NCBI RefSeq assembly: GCF_900198195.1
Contig: NZ_LT899436.1
Span: 744,001-808,000 of the forward strand
Direction: 5' to 3'
Length of the DNA: 64,000 nucleotides
Source of the DNA: Tenacibaculum jejuense
GTDB taxonomy: Bacteria > Bacteroidota > Bacteroidia > Flavobacteriales > Flavobacteriaceae
Shown: positions 17,521 to 26,223 of the stretch, in pieces
Layout of the letters: each line of letters begins with the position of its first letter
Numbering within the stretch: position 1 is the first letter of the stretch
Program-made: the position numbers and the translations under genes
Notes under the pieces: model-generated
Seen by the model: only the letters and a program-made list of their open reading frames with translations
The model's database searches: none
Told to the model about the DNA's origin: nothing

Positions 17521-17575
17521 TAGTATAAAAATCTTTCCAAAACTACTTTTGAAATATAATTAATAAACTAACAAG

Positions 17576-17743
17576 ATGGGGGTAATTTATGTATTGCTGG
17601 CAGTAAGTGTGTCAGTAGCAATAGTCTTTTTTATTGCATTTATAATTTCCGTTAAAAAGGGACAATATGACGATACCTACACTCCTTCAGTTAGAATGTT
17701 ATTTGACGACGAGTTAGTAACTAAGAATACAAATAAAGAATAG
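17576..17743 (+). CDS. ccoS: cbb3-type oxidase assembly protein CcoS
   Basis: 55 residues. An N-terminal membrane helix (MGVIYVLLAVSVSVAIVFFIAFII) is followed by KKGQYDDTYTPSVRMLFDDE, the standard CcoS ending (GQ(Y/F)DD...P..R.LFDD). CcoS is needed for insertion of cofactors into the catalytic subunit. It opens the structural operon, 21 bases before ccoN. Confidence 0.93.
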   Translation: MGVIYVLLAVSVSVAIVFFIAFIISVKKGQYDDTYTPSVRMLFDDELVTKNTNKE

Positions 17744-17764
17744 ATTTTTAATTCAATTTAAATT

Positions 17765-19963
17765 ATGGAAATGCAACAATTTTATTACGATAATAAAATC
17801 GTAAAAAAATTTATTTACGCTACCTTATTATGGGGAATCGTAGGTTTTTCAGTAGGGCTTCTCTTAGCTTTTATGTTTTTATTCCCAAATATAACTGATG
17901 GGATTTCATGGCTTAGTTTTGGTCGTTTAAGACCTTTACATACTAATGCTGTGATTTTTGCTTTCGTAGGAAATGCAATTTATGCAGGTGTGTATTATTC
18001 TCTTCAACGTTTATTAAAAACGAGAATGGCAAGCGATCTGTTAAGTAACATTAATTTCTGGGGATGGCAGTTAATTATTGTGGCAGCAGCAATTACACTT
18101 CCTTTAGGATATACAACGTCTAAAGAATATGCCGAGTTAGAATGGCCAATAGATATTGCAATTGCTGTAGTATGGGTAGTGTTTGGTGTAAACATGATTT
18201 GGACGATCTTAAAACGTCGTCAACGTCACTTGTATGTTGCCATTTGGTTTTACCTGGCAACTTTTGTTACTGTAGCTGTTTTACACATTTTTAATAGTTT
18301 AGAATTACCAGTAAGTGGATTGAAAAGTTATTCTGTTTATGCTGGAGTTCAAGATGCTTTAGTACAATGGTGGTACGGGCATAATGCAGTTGCATTTTTC
18401 TTAACTACTCCTTTTTTAGGATTGATGTATTACTTTATTCCTAAAGCGGCAAACAGACCCGTGTATTCGTATCGATTATCGATTATTCACTTTTGGTCTT
18501 TAATTTTTATTTATATCTGGGCAGGTCCGCATCACTTATTATATTCTGCTTTACCAAACTGGGCTCAGAATTTAGGAGTAGTTTTTTCAATTATGTTAAT
18601 TGCTCCATCTTGGGGAGGAATGATCAACGGATTATTAACCTTAAGAGGTAGTTGGGATAAAGTTCGTCAAGATCCAGTTTTAAAATTCATGGTCGTAGCA
18701 ATTACAGGTTATGGTATGGCAACTTTTGAAGGGCCAATGTTATCGCTAAAAAATGTAAATGCAATAGCACACTTTACCGATTGGATTATTGCTCACGTTC
18801 ACGTAGGAGCTCTAGCGTGGAACGGATTTATGACTTTCGGTATGATTTATTGGTTAGTTCCTAAATTATTTAAAACAAAATTATACTCTAGAGCTTTAGC
18901 AAATTTCCATTTTTGGATTGGAACTTTAGGTATCATTATCTACACATTACCAATGTATGTTGCAGGTTTTGTTCAAGCTTTTATGTGGAAACAATTCAAC
19001 CCAGATGGAACATTAACTTATGCAAACTTCTTAGAAACAGTTCAAGAGATTTTACCAATGTATTGGCTACGTGCTATCGGAGGTAGTTTATACATCATAG
19101 GAGCAATTGTAATGGTTTACGTTATTGTGCAAACGATTAGACAAGGTGAAAAAGTAACTGATGATTTAGCTGAAGCAGCTCCGTTAACTAAAGTTTCAAA
19201 ATATAGAACAAAAGGAGAAACATGGCATACTTGGTTAGAGCGTAAGCCAGTGAAATTAACATTGTATGCAACCATAGCAATTTTAATTGGTGGAGTAGTA
19301 CAAATTGTACCAACATTAATGGTTGAGTCTAATATTCCGTATATCGAAGCTGTAAAACCATATTCTCCGTTAGAATTAGAAGGTAGAGATATTTATATCT
19401 CAAATGGTTGTGTTTCGTGTCACTCACAAATGATTCGTCCATTTAGAAGTGAAGTAGAACGTTATGGAGAATACTCTAAAGCAGGAGAATTTGTGTACGA
19501 TCATCCTTTTTTATGGGGAAGTAAACGTACTGGTCCAGATTTACATCGTGTAGGAGGAAAGTATAATGACAGTTGGCACTTTAACCATATGTACGATCCA
19601 CAAAGTACTTCACCAGGTTCCATTATGCCTGCTTATCAATGGATCATTAAAAATAAGTTAGATAAATCTCAAACGGAGAAGAAAATGCGAGCTATGATCA
19701 CTTTAGGAGTTCCTTACACAGAAGAAGATGTGAAAAATGCTCAAAAGAGTATGAATGAGCAAGGAATGCAGATTCAACAAAACCTATATGAAGATCCTGA
19801 TTTTGCGAGCAATTATGATGAAAGTAAAAAATATGCTTTAGCAAATGATATTCCTTTTGTAGAAATGAAAGATAGAGAAATTGTAGCACTTATAGCTTAC
19901 TTACAAAGATTAGGAGTTGATATTAAAGTAAACGATGTAAAAGACAAATTATCAAAAAAATAG
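17765..19963 (+). CDS. ccoN: Fused cbb3 cytochrome c oxidase subunits I and II (CcoNO)
   Basis: 732 residues. The first 480 or so are the heme-copper oxidase subunit I: many membrane helices with HTNAVIFAF, WWYGHNAVAFF, GPHHLLYSALP and HFTDWIIAHVHVGALAWNGF carrying the heme and CuB histidines. The last 220 are CcoO: a membrane anchor followed by a cytochrome c domain with CVSCH at about residue 550 and SQMIRPFRSEVERYG. CcoN and CcoO are separate proteins in Proteobacteria; a fused form is common in Bacteroidetes. It reduces O2 at low oxygen and pumps protons. Confidence 0.95.
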   Translation: MEMQQFYYDNKIVKKFIYATLLWGIVGFSVGLLLAFMFLFPNITDGISWLSFGRLRPLHTNAVIFAFVGNAIYAGVYYSLQRLLKTRMASDLLSNINFWGWQLIIVAAAITLPLGYTTSKEYAELEWPIDIAIAVVWVVFGVNMIWTILKRRQRHLYVAIWFYLATFVTVAVLHIFNSLELPVSGLKSYSVYAGVQDALVQWWYGHNAVAFFLTTPFLGLMYYFIPKAANRPVYSYRLSIIHFWSLIFIYIWAGPHHLLYSALPNWAQNLGVVFSIMLIAPSWGGMINGLLTLRGSWDKVRQDPVLKFMVVAITGYGMATFEGPMLSLKNVNAIAHFTDWIIAHVHVGALAWNGFMTFGMIYWLVPKLFKTKLYSRALANFHFWIGTLGIIIYTLPMYVAGFVQAFMWKQFNPDGTLTYANFLETVQEILPMYWLRAIGGSLYIIGAIVMVYVIVQTIRQGEKVTDDLAEAAPLTKVSKYRTKGETWHTWLERKPVKLTLYATIAILIGGVVQIVPTLMVESNIPYIEAVKPYSPLELEGRDIYISNGCVSCHSQMIRPFRSEVERYGEYSKAGEFVYDHPFLWGSKRTGPDLHRVGGKYNDSWHFNHMYDPQSTSPGSIMPAYQWIIKNKLDKSQTEKKMRAMITLGVPYTEEDVKNAQKSMNEQGMQIQQNLYEDPDFASNYDESKKYALANDIPFVEMKDREIVALIAYLQRLGVDIKVNDVKDKLSKK

Positions 19964-19967
19964 AATC

Positions 19968-20135
19968 ATGTTAAAGTTTGTAAAAAATCATTTAGAGAGT
20001 ATCACAGGAATAGAAATTTATCCATTGATTTCATTAAGCATATTCTTCACCTTTTTTCTATTGCTTTTTTGGTGGGTCTTCACGGCAAAGAAATCATACA
20101 TAAAAAAAGTAAGTCATATACCATTAGATAATTAA
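19968..20135 (+). CDS. ccoQ: Small cbb3 oxidase subunit CcoQ
   Basis: 55 residues. It starts 4 bases after the ccoNO stop and ends 11 bases before ccoP. A single membrane helix (IYPLISLSIFFTFFLLLFWWVFT) is followed by a short basic tail with AKKSYIKKVSHIPLDN. Position and layout identify it as CcoQ, the small subunit that stabilises the complex. The ending, P(L)DN, is common in this family. Confidence 0.85.
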   Translation: MLKFVKNHLESITGIEIYPLISLSIFFTFFLLLFWWVFTAKKSYIKKVSHIPLDN

Positions 20136-20146
20136 ACAGAAAAATC

Positions 20147-21016
20147 ATGAAAAGAGTTTTTCAATCGATCATGTACCTACTATTTGTTTTTGTAAGTTTT
20201 TGGGCTTTAATTAAAGCAATTACGTCATATGAAAATCCATTTAGTTTATACGAAAACCCATTAGTTTGGATACTGTTAGTCTTCTTAGTATTAGTCATTT
20301 TAGTTAAAGAATACTTTAGTTACACAGTATATAAAATGACTGAGGAATTAAAACTAGAAAAAGAAGGTTTTAATCCAGAAGAAATAGAAGATGAATGGGA
20401 AGTTTGGTTCAGAAAAGTATTTAAAAAGTTTACAAGATCTAAAGCAATAGAAGAGGAAGAAGAAATTGTACTAGATCATAACTACGATGGCATAAAAGAA
20501 TTAGACAATGTACTTCCGCCATGGTGGGTGTATTTATTTTATGCTACAATTGTTTTCGGAGTAATTTACTTGATTCGTTTTCATATTGCAGGAGGAGATT
20601 CTCAAGAAATGGAATATGAAAAAGCAATGGCAAAAGCTAAATATGAAATTGAGCAATACAAAGCCAATACACCAAATTTATTTGATGTAGAAAAAGTAGA
20701 ATTACTTACTGATGATGGAGCGATAGCAAGAGGTAAAGCAGTCTTTAATTTGAATTGCGCTTCCTGTCATGCTCCTGATGGAGGTGGAGGTGTAGGACCA
20801 AATCTTACAGATGAATATTGGATTTTAGGTGGCGGATTTAAGAATGTCTTCAATACTGTTTATAATGGCGGTAGAGCAGGAAAAGGAATGGTGCCTTGGA
20901 AAGGAGTTTTAAAACCTCAAGATATTCAAAAAGTAGCGAGTTATATTATTTCTATTGAAGGAAATACAACAGCTAAACCAAAGAAACCTCAAGGAGAAAT
21001 CTGGAAAAAAGAATAG
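20147..21016 (+). CDS. ccoP: cbb3 oxidase diheme subunit homologue CcoP, single heme-binding motif
   Basis: 289 residues. Two N-terminal helices (about 5-58) are followed by an acidic linker, a third helix (PPWWVYLFYATIVFGVIYLI, about 124-143), and a cytochrome c domain with CASCH at about residue 204. The domain holds GPNLTDEYWILGG, and GMVPW offers the axial Met. Classical CcoP has two CXXCH motifs; only one is visible here. The WWVYLF / EYWI motifs are characteristic of CcoP. It accepts electrons from periplasmic cytochrome c. Confidence 0.93.
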   Translation: MKRVFQSIMYLLFVFVSFWALIKAITSYENPFSLYENPLVWILLVFLVLVILVKEYFSYTVYKMTEELKLEKEGFNPEEIEDEWEVWFRKVFKKFTRSKAIEEEEEIVLDHNYDGIKELDNVLPPWWVYLFYATIVFGVIYLIRFHIAGGDSQEMEYEKAMAKAKYEIEQYKANTPNLFDVEKVELLTDDGAIARGKAVFNLNCASCHAPDGGGGVGPNLTDEYWILGGGFKNVFNTVYNGGRAGKGMVPWKGVLKPQDIQKVASYIISIEGNTTAKPKKPQGEIWKKE

Positions 21017-21042
21017 TTAGTAATTAGTTTTGATAGTTGACA

Positions 21043-22464
21043 ATGGAAACACCTAAAAACGAAAAATTTAGAGATAGTATTGGTACCATAGACTCCGAAG
21101 GAAAACGTGCTTGGGTGTTTCCTAAACAACCTAAAGGAAAACTATACAATTATCGTAGTTATGTGAGCTACGCATTGTTACTTTTTCTATTGTCTGCACC
21201 ATTTATAAAAATCAATGGAAATCAATTTTTATTATTTAATGTTCTAGAACGTAAATTTAATGTATTCGGATTTCCATTTTGGCCGCAAGATTTTCATTTG
21301 GTAGTAATATCAATGATTATTGGGGTTGTCTTTGTAACTCTTTTTACCGTTGTTTTTGGAAGAGTTTTCTGTGGATGGATTTGTCCACAAACTATTTTCC
21401 TAGAAATGGTTTTCAGAAAAATAGAATATTGGATAGAAGGAGATCGAGGAAAACAAATTCGTTTGGCTAAACAACCTTGGAATGCTGAAAAGATCAGAAA
21501 AAAGGTATTAAAATGGTTCGTGTTCTTTTTAATTTCATTTGGTATTGCGAATGTGTTTTTAGCATACATTATCGGAAGTGATGAACTTTTATTATACATA
21601 AGTAACGGACCAGCAAATCATGTTTCAATATTTATAGCGCTGTTAATTTTTACGGGTGTTTTTTACTTTGTTTTTGCTTGGTTTAGAGAACAAGTATGCA
21701 TTATCGCTTGTCCGTACGGACGATTACAAGGTGTTTTATTAGATAATCAATCGGTTGTTGTTGCATACGATTACAAACGAGGAGAAAAGGAAAAAGGAAG
21801 AGCAAAATTTAATAAAAAAGAAGATAGAATTGCTTCTGGTAAAGGAGATTGTATCGATTGTAAGCAATGTGTTCATGTTTGTCCTACAGGAATAGATATT
21901 CGTAACGGAACTCAACTAGAATGTGTGAATTGTACCGCTTGTATAGATGAATGCGATACCATGATGGAAAATATCGGGTACCCTAAAGGATTAATTCGTT
22001 TTGCAAGTATTGAAAATATAGAAAAAAAGAGTCCGTTTAAGTTTACTGCTAGAATGAAAGGTTACGCAGCAGTGCTTGTCATCTTATTTGGTGTTTTAAC
22101 AGGAATGTTATTCTTAAGAAACGACGTTGAAGCCAAAGTATTTCGATTACCAGGTCAGTTATATGAACGAAAAGCAGACGGAATTATCAGTAACGTATAT
22201 TCTTTTAAAATTGTAAATAAAACTACTGAGGAAATTAACAATATACATTATGAACTATTATCTCATAAAGGGAAAATAGAAATTGTAACACATCAAGATT
22301 TTACAATACCTAAACAAGGTATGGCTGAAGGTTCTCTTTTTATTGAATTACATCAAAGTCAGTTAAAAAAAGACAGAGTGAAACTCAAAATAGGAGTATA
22401 CAGTAAAAACAAACTTATAGAAACTACCACAACAAATTTTTTAGGACCTAGAAAATTTTGGTAA
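21043..22464 (+). CDS. ccoG: cbb3 oxidase accessory ferredoxin CcoG (FixG)
   Basis: 473 residues from ATG 21043; a TTG two codons upstream is rejected. N-terminal helices are followed by FGRVFCGWICPQTIFLEMVFR, typical of FixG/NosR/NapH proteins. A two-cluster ferredoxin domain follows at about residues 269-305 (CIDCKQCVHVCP and CVNCTACIDEC). A helix and a C-terminal periplasmic Ig-like domain end it. CcoG reduces Cu(II) for delivery to the CuB site. Confidence 0.93.
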   Translation: METPKNEKFRDSIGTIDSEGKRAWVFPKQPKGKLYNYRSYVSYALLLFLLSAPFIKINGNQFLLFNVLERKFNVFGFPFWPQDFHLVVISMIIGVVFVTLFTVVFGRVFCGWICPQTIFLEMVFRKIEYWIEGDRGKQIRLAKQPWNAEKIRKKVLKWFVFFLISFGIANVFLAYIIGSDELLLYISNGPANHVSIFIALLIFTGVFYFVFAWFREQVCIIACPYGRLQGVLLDNQSVVVAYDYKRGEKEKGRAKFNKKEDRIASGKGDCIDCKQCVHVCPTGIDIRNGTQLECVNCTACIDECDTMMENIGYPKGLIRFASIENIEKKSPFKFTARMKGYAAVLVILFGVLTGMLFLRNDVEAKVFRLPGQLYERKADGIISNVYSFKIVNKTTEEINNIHYELLSHKGKIEIVTHQDFTIPKQGMAEGSLFIELHQSQLKKDRVKLKIGVYSKNKLIETTTTNFLGPRKFW

Positions 22465-22484
22465 CACTTTAAATTAAAACAAAT

Positions 22485-22931
22485 ATGAAACTAAATTGGG
22501 GTACAGGTATAGTAATAGCAATCTTAGCTTTTATTGGATTTATCATGTTTATGGTTACAACTATGATAACAAACCACAAATACAATCACGATTTGGTAAC
22601 CGACAGCTATTATCAAAAAGAATTAAAATATCAAGATAATATCAATGCAGAACAAAATGTATTAGCAATAAAAGATGCGATAGTTATTCAATTAAATCAG
22701 AAAGGTTTAGAATTGCTGTTTTCAGAAGAATTTCAATCAGAATTTATAAATGGAAAAGTATTCTTATACAGACCTTCAGATAAAACTTTAGATAGTGAGT
22801 TTCCTATAGTTTTAAAAAATCAAAAGCTACATATTCCTGAAAAGTTTTTAGTTGGGGGACGTTGGAATATTACAGTAGATTTTAATTATAAGGGAACTCC
22901 TTTTTTATATCATAAAGAACTTACACTTTAA
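22485..22931 (+). CDS. ccoH: cbb3 oxidase assembly protein CcoH (FixH family)
   Basis: 148 residues. An N-terminal membrane anchor (GTGIVIAILAFIGFIMFMVTTM) is followed by HDLVTDSYYQKELKYQDNI, the diagnostic FixH segment (LV...YY...L.YQ..ID), and a periplasmic sandwich domain with GRWNITVDFNYKG. It follows ccoG by 20 bases, and its stop overlaps the next start by 1 base (TAATG). Confidence 0.9.
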   Translation: MKLNWGTGIVIAILAFIGFIMFMVTTMITNHKYNHDLVTDSYYQKELKYQDNINAEQNVLAIKDAIVIQLNQKGLELLFSEEFQSEFINGKVFLYRPSDKTLDSEFPIVLKNQKLHIPEKFLVGGRWNITVDFNYKGTPFLYHKELTL

Positions 22932-23632
22932 TGCTGTACACTGCTTTCATATTGGGTTTGTTAGGAAGTTTACACTGTTTAGGCATGTGCGGACCAATAG
23001 CTTTTATGTTACCATTAAACAAGCAAAACCAAGTAACACAGTTTTTTCAGTTAATGAGTTACCATTTAGGAAGACTATCAACTTATGCTTTGTTAGGTTT
23101 GGTATTCGGGTTATTAGGTAGAGGTTTTGAATTATTTACATTTCAGCAACATTTATCTATTTTCACAGGAATTCTAATGATTGTAATCATTTTATTCCCC
23201 AAAATTGTTCACAGATTAAAAATAACCAATTCATTAAACAGGTTTATCATTAAAGTAAAATCTGAATTAGGTAAAGAACTCAAAGAGAAAAAAAGAAATA
23301 CATTTTTCCTTATTGGTTTTTTAAATGGTTTTCTTCCTTGTGGATTAGTTTATATGGCTATTTTAGGAGCCATAGCAACCCATAATGCATTATACGGAAG
23401 TTTATATATGTTTTTATTTGGTATTGGTACAATTCCGTTAATGAGTTCAATTGTATACTTAGGGAAATTTACACATTTTACGTTTTACAATTACTTTAAA
23501 AAAATAGTTCCTTTTGCAGTAATTCTTATAGGTGTGTTGTTTATCCTACGAGGGTTAGCCTTAGATATTCCCTATATCTCACCAGCAAATTCTGTTAGTA
23601 ATTTAGTAGAACACCAAACAGTTTGTAAATAA
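22931..23632 (+). CDS. Polytopic membrane protein, UreH-like/TauE-SafE superfamily, end of the cco operon
   Basis: 233 residues, about six helices. The start LGSLHCLGMCGPIAFMLP is the signature of the UreH-like (DsbD_2-related) family, and NGFLPCGLVYMAI repeats it in the second half, so the protein is an internal duplication of three-helix units with one Cys motif each. Homologues at the end of cco operons are thought to act in copper supply to the oxidase. The start overlaps the ccoH stop by 1 base, giving coupled translation. Confidence 0.82.
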   Translation: MLYTAFILGLLGSLHCLGMCGPIAFMLPLNKQNQVTQFFQLMSYHLGRLSTYALLGLVFGLLGRGFELFTFQQHLSIFTGILMIVIILFPKIVHRLKITNSLNRFIIKVKSELGKELKEKKRNTFFLIGFLNGFLPCGLVYMAILGAIATHNALYGSLYMFLFGIGTIPLMSSIVYLGKFTHFTFYNYFKKIVPFAVILIGVLFILRGLALDIPYISPANSVSNLVEHQTVCK

Positions 23633-23646
23633 TCTTTTTTAAAAAA

Positions 23647-23658
23647 TGATTTTTATCA
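23647..23658. promoter_or_regulatory. FNR/CRP-type operator TGATTTTTATCA (upstream of the usp gene, distal)
   Basis: TGAT-N4-ATCA palindrome 15 bases after the end of the cco operon and about 90 bases before the usp start. Same 12 bases as the site at 12525. The centre-to-centre distance to the next site is 31 bases, about three helical turns. Confidence 0.65.
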
Positions 23659-23677
23659 TGTTTTTAAAAAGGGTAAC

Positions 23678-23689
23678 TGATTGATATCA
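23678..23689. promoter_or_regulatory. FNR/CRP-type operator TGATTGATATCA (upstream of the usp gene, proximal)
   Basis: Second palindrome, 58 bases before the usp ATG. Its flanks (AC before, TAGTTT after) match those of the ccoI site at 13462. Confidence 0.68.
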
Positions 23690-23747
23690 TAGTTTTTACT
23701 TGAAAGTTAAAGTAGTTTTACACTATTAATTATTAAGTCTCTCTATC

Positions 23748-24581
23748 ATGAAAAAAATTATTGTACCAGTAGATTTCTCGTTACATTCTGAGAACGCTTT
23801 AAGAACTGCAGCTTCATTTGCGAAGCAATTTAAATCAGAAATAGTTGCAGTTCATATGTTAGAATTGTCTAACGCATTAATTTCAGTTTCGTCATCATAT
23901 ATCAATGAGCAGGCAGTATTCCAAATTAAGTTGGCACGACAAAAGTTCGATGAATTTCTAGATAAACCATATTTATCAGATATCACAGTTTCAACATTAA
24001 TTCAGCCATACAAAGACTTTAGTAGCTTTCATGATTTAAAAGGACAAGAAGATGCAGATTTAATCATTATGTCTTCACAAGGAGCTACAGGTTTTAAAGA
24101 AATGTTTTTAGGATCGAATTCAGAAGTAGTAGTGAGAAACTCTACAATTCCAGTATTGGTTATTAAAGGACTTCCGATCACAGAACCATTCAAAAAAGTA
24201 GTTTTTGCCTGTGATTTTTCAAATGATTTTGTAGAACCATATAAACAAGCTAAAGAAATTTTATCAGTTTTTAAATGTGAAATAGAATTGGTTCACGTGA
24301 ATACTCCAGGAGCCAAATTTAAAACGACAAAAGAAAAGAAAGAACGCATTGATAGTTTCTTATACAACGTCGGAGAAAGTTTTGAAAACAAACCTAAAAT
24401 AGTAGAAGTTTCTGATTATAAAATTGAAGATGGCATTTTAGAATATGCTCAAACTAACCAAAGTGATCTAATCATTATGCCAACACATGGTAAACATGGT
24501 ATTGAACATTTTTTAGATGGAAGCATTGCTGAAGATATTGTAAATCACGCAGCCTTACCAGTTTTAACAATCAAAATATAA
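23748..24581 (+). CDS. Tandem universal stress protein (UspA family)
   Basis: 277 residues made of two Usp domains. Domain 1 (about 1-140) begins MKKIIVPVDFSLHSENAL and carries MSSQGATGFKEMFLGSNSE. Domain 2 (about 147-277) begins KKVVFACDFS and carries MPTHGKHGIEHFLDGSIAE. Both keep the G-2x-G-x(6)-G-S/N pattern that binds ATP. Two operator sites and the position behind the cco operon suggest induction at low oxygen, as for Usp proteins in other bacteria. It is followed by a CBS gene after 19 bases. Confidence 0.92.
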   Translation: MKKIIVPVDFSLHSENALRTAASFAKQFKSEIVAVHMLELSNALISVSSSYINEQAVFQIKLARQKFDEFLDKPYLSDITVSTLIQPYKDFSSFHDLKGQEDADLIIMSSQGATGFKEMFLGSNSEVVVRNSTIPVLVIKGLPITEPFKKVVFACDFSNDFVEPYKQAKEILSVFKCEIELVHVNTPGAKFKTTKEKKERIDSFLYNVGESFENKPKIVEVSDYKIEDGILEYAQTNQSDLIIMPTHGKHGIEHFLDGSIAEDIVNHAALPVLTIKI

Positions 24582-24600
24582 ATCCAATAATTAATTTATT

Positions 24601-25020
24601 ATGAAAAAAAGAACACCTGTATCAAAAATAATGAGTGCTAATTTAGTAACACTAAGTTCAATTGATGATTTAACAACAGCAGAAGAGTTATTTAAAACTC
24701 ATGAAATACGACATATACCAGTTGTACAAGGCGAAGAAATCATAGGAATGTTAAGTCACACCGATTTACTAAGAGTAAGTTATGCAGAAACGGTTCAAGA
24801 ATACGAAACAGAAGTAGATATTGTACTGAATAGCATTTTTACAATTGAGCAAGTAATGACAAAAAATGTGGTTACAGTGAATGCGAGCGATACAATTAAA
24901 GAAGTAGCAGAAGTATTGTCAACTCGAGAATTTCATGCGTTACCAGTTGTAGAAAATAATGTGTTGGTTGGAATCGTAACTACTACCGATTTAATTAAAT
25001 ATTTATTAGAGCAGTATTAA
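24601..25020 (+). CDS. CBS-pair protein
   Basis: 139 residues consisting of two CBS motifs (about 7-65 and 78-138) and nothing else. Phrases VSKIMSANLVTLSS...IRHIPVVQGEEIIGMLSHTDLL and EQVMTKNVVTVNA...FHALPVVENNVLVGIVTTTDLI are typical. Such stand-alone pairs bind adenosine nucleotides. It is cotranscribed with the usp gene, and the pair ends at the terminator at 25077. Likely under the same low-oxygen control. Confidence 0.9.
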   Translation: MKKRTPVSKIMSANLVTLSSIDDLTTAEELFKTHEIRHIPVVQGEEIIGMLSHTDLLRVSYAETVQEYETEVDIVLNSIFTIEQVMTKNVVTVNASDTIKEVAEVLSTREFHALPVVENNVLVGIVTTTDLIKYLLEQY

Positions 25021-25076
25021 AGTAATATTGTGTATTTCATTCTGTAATTCAGTTTTCTGAATTTTTCTAGAATAGG

Positions 25077-25112
25077 AAGAGGAAAATCTTTTTAAGGTTT
25101 TCCTCTTTTTTC
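25077..25112 (+). terminator. Terminator of the usp-CBS operon
   Basis: Stem AGAGGAAAA (25078-25086) / TTTTCCTCT (25098-25106) with an 11-base loop, then a T-run. Placed 58 bases after the CBS gene. Confidence 0.85.
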
Positions 25113-25217
25113 TTTTATAACCGTACAATCTTTTATTGTATAGTTTTTACTTTTTTAATTGATTATAATTCTAATTAGCTTTAATGTTAATTTTTAGTAA
25201 GTTGGACTTAAATCTAA

Positions 25218-25225
25218 TATATTTG
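25218..25225 (+). promoter_or_regulatory. Bacteroidetes -7 element TATATTTG before porP/sprF
   Basis: Exact TAnnTTTG match 20 bases before the ATG at 25246. Confidence 0.55.
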
Positions 25226-25245
25226 CCAACCTGTAAATACTTTAA

Positions 25246-26223
25246 ATGAAGTTTGTATCTAAAATAATATCATTAAGCGTAATTTTATCTTTTTTTGTTT
25301 CTTTTTCTCAAGAAACATTGCCTATTTATCAAGATTATCTTTCTGATAATGTTTTTTTGGTACACCCAGCAGCAGCTGGTATTGGAGAGTGTGGTAAAAT
25401 CCGATTAACAGCAAGGAGTCAATGGCTAGGTATAGATAACGCTCCACAGTTACAAACTTTAAGTTTTCACGGAAGATTTAATGAAGATTCAAAAGCTGCT
25501 TTTGGAGCTATTTTATTTAATGATAAAAATGGTTTTCATTCACAAAAAGCAGTGCAAGGTACTTATGCTTATCATTTGAATTTAAGTAACGGAAGTGTTT
25601 TTAATCAATTATCTTTTGGTTTGTCTTTATCTGCTGTACAAAATGAGGTAGATCAAAGTACTTTTAGTGGAGATCCACAAGTACAACAAATCATAGAAAG
25701 TGATTTTTATTTTAATTCAGATTTCGGACTTGCTTATCACTATAGAGGATTTTCTAGCTATTTAACTGTCAAAAATATTTTCTTAACAGCTAAAGATAAT
25801 TTGACTTCAGAATTCGATGCTTTAAACCTTAGGAATTATATTATTGGCGCAGGTTATTATTTTAATAACGACAAAAAACTACAATTTGAACCATCTTTTA
25901 TGTTTCAGTTCAAAGAGCAAACAGGAGAAAAAGTTGTTGACTTAAATGTTAAAGCGTACAGAAAATTAAAAGGATCTTTACTTTGGGCTGGAATTTCTTA
26001 TCGTTCTTCTTTCGACGGAAATACTTTTGAAAATGCTCAATATTTTTCTCCTTTATTAGGAATAAATTTCAAAAGATTTATGTTTGCTTATACTTTTACC
26101 AAACAATCTGGAGATTTAGTTTTTGCTGAAGGAGGTTTCCATCAATTGTCTTTGGGGATGAATTTGTTATGTGCTAAAAGAAGATTAGCCGCATGTCCAA
26201 ATATTAATGGGCAATTATTTTAA
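25246..26223 (+). CDS. PorP/SprF family type IX secretion system outer-membrane protein
   Basis: 325 residues. The signal peptide ends near FSFSQ (about 22). QETLPIYQDYLSDNVFLVHPAAAGIGECGKIRLTARSQWLG is the PorP/SprF signature: Y..N....NPA.AG......L..R.QW. The rest is a small beta-barrel with repeated SFGLSLSA / YHLNLSNGSVFN type strands, ending with LGMNLLC. This family anchors partners of T9SS cargo (as SprF does for SprB) at the outer membrane. No SprB-like adhesin gene is next to it here. Overlaps the convergent murI gene by 4 bases. Confidence 0.88.
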   Translation: MKFVSKIISLSVILSFFVSFSQETLPIYQDYLSDNVFLVHPAAAGIGECGKIRLTARSQWLGIDNAPQLQTLSFHGRFNEDSKAAFGAILFNDKNGFHSQKAVQGTYAYHLNLSNGSVFNQLSFGLSLSAVQNEVDQSTFSGDPQVQQIIESDFYFNSDFGLAYHYRGFSSYLTVKNIFLTAKDNLTSEFDALNLRNYIIGAGYYFNNDKKLQFEPSFMFQFKEQTGEKVVDLNVKAYRKLKGSLLWAGISYRSSFDGNTFENAQYFSPLLGINFKRFMFAYTFTKQSGDLVFAEGGFHQLSLGMNLLCAKRRLAACPNINGQLF

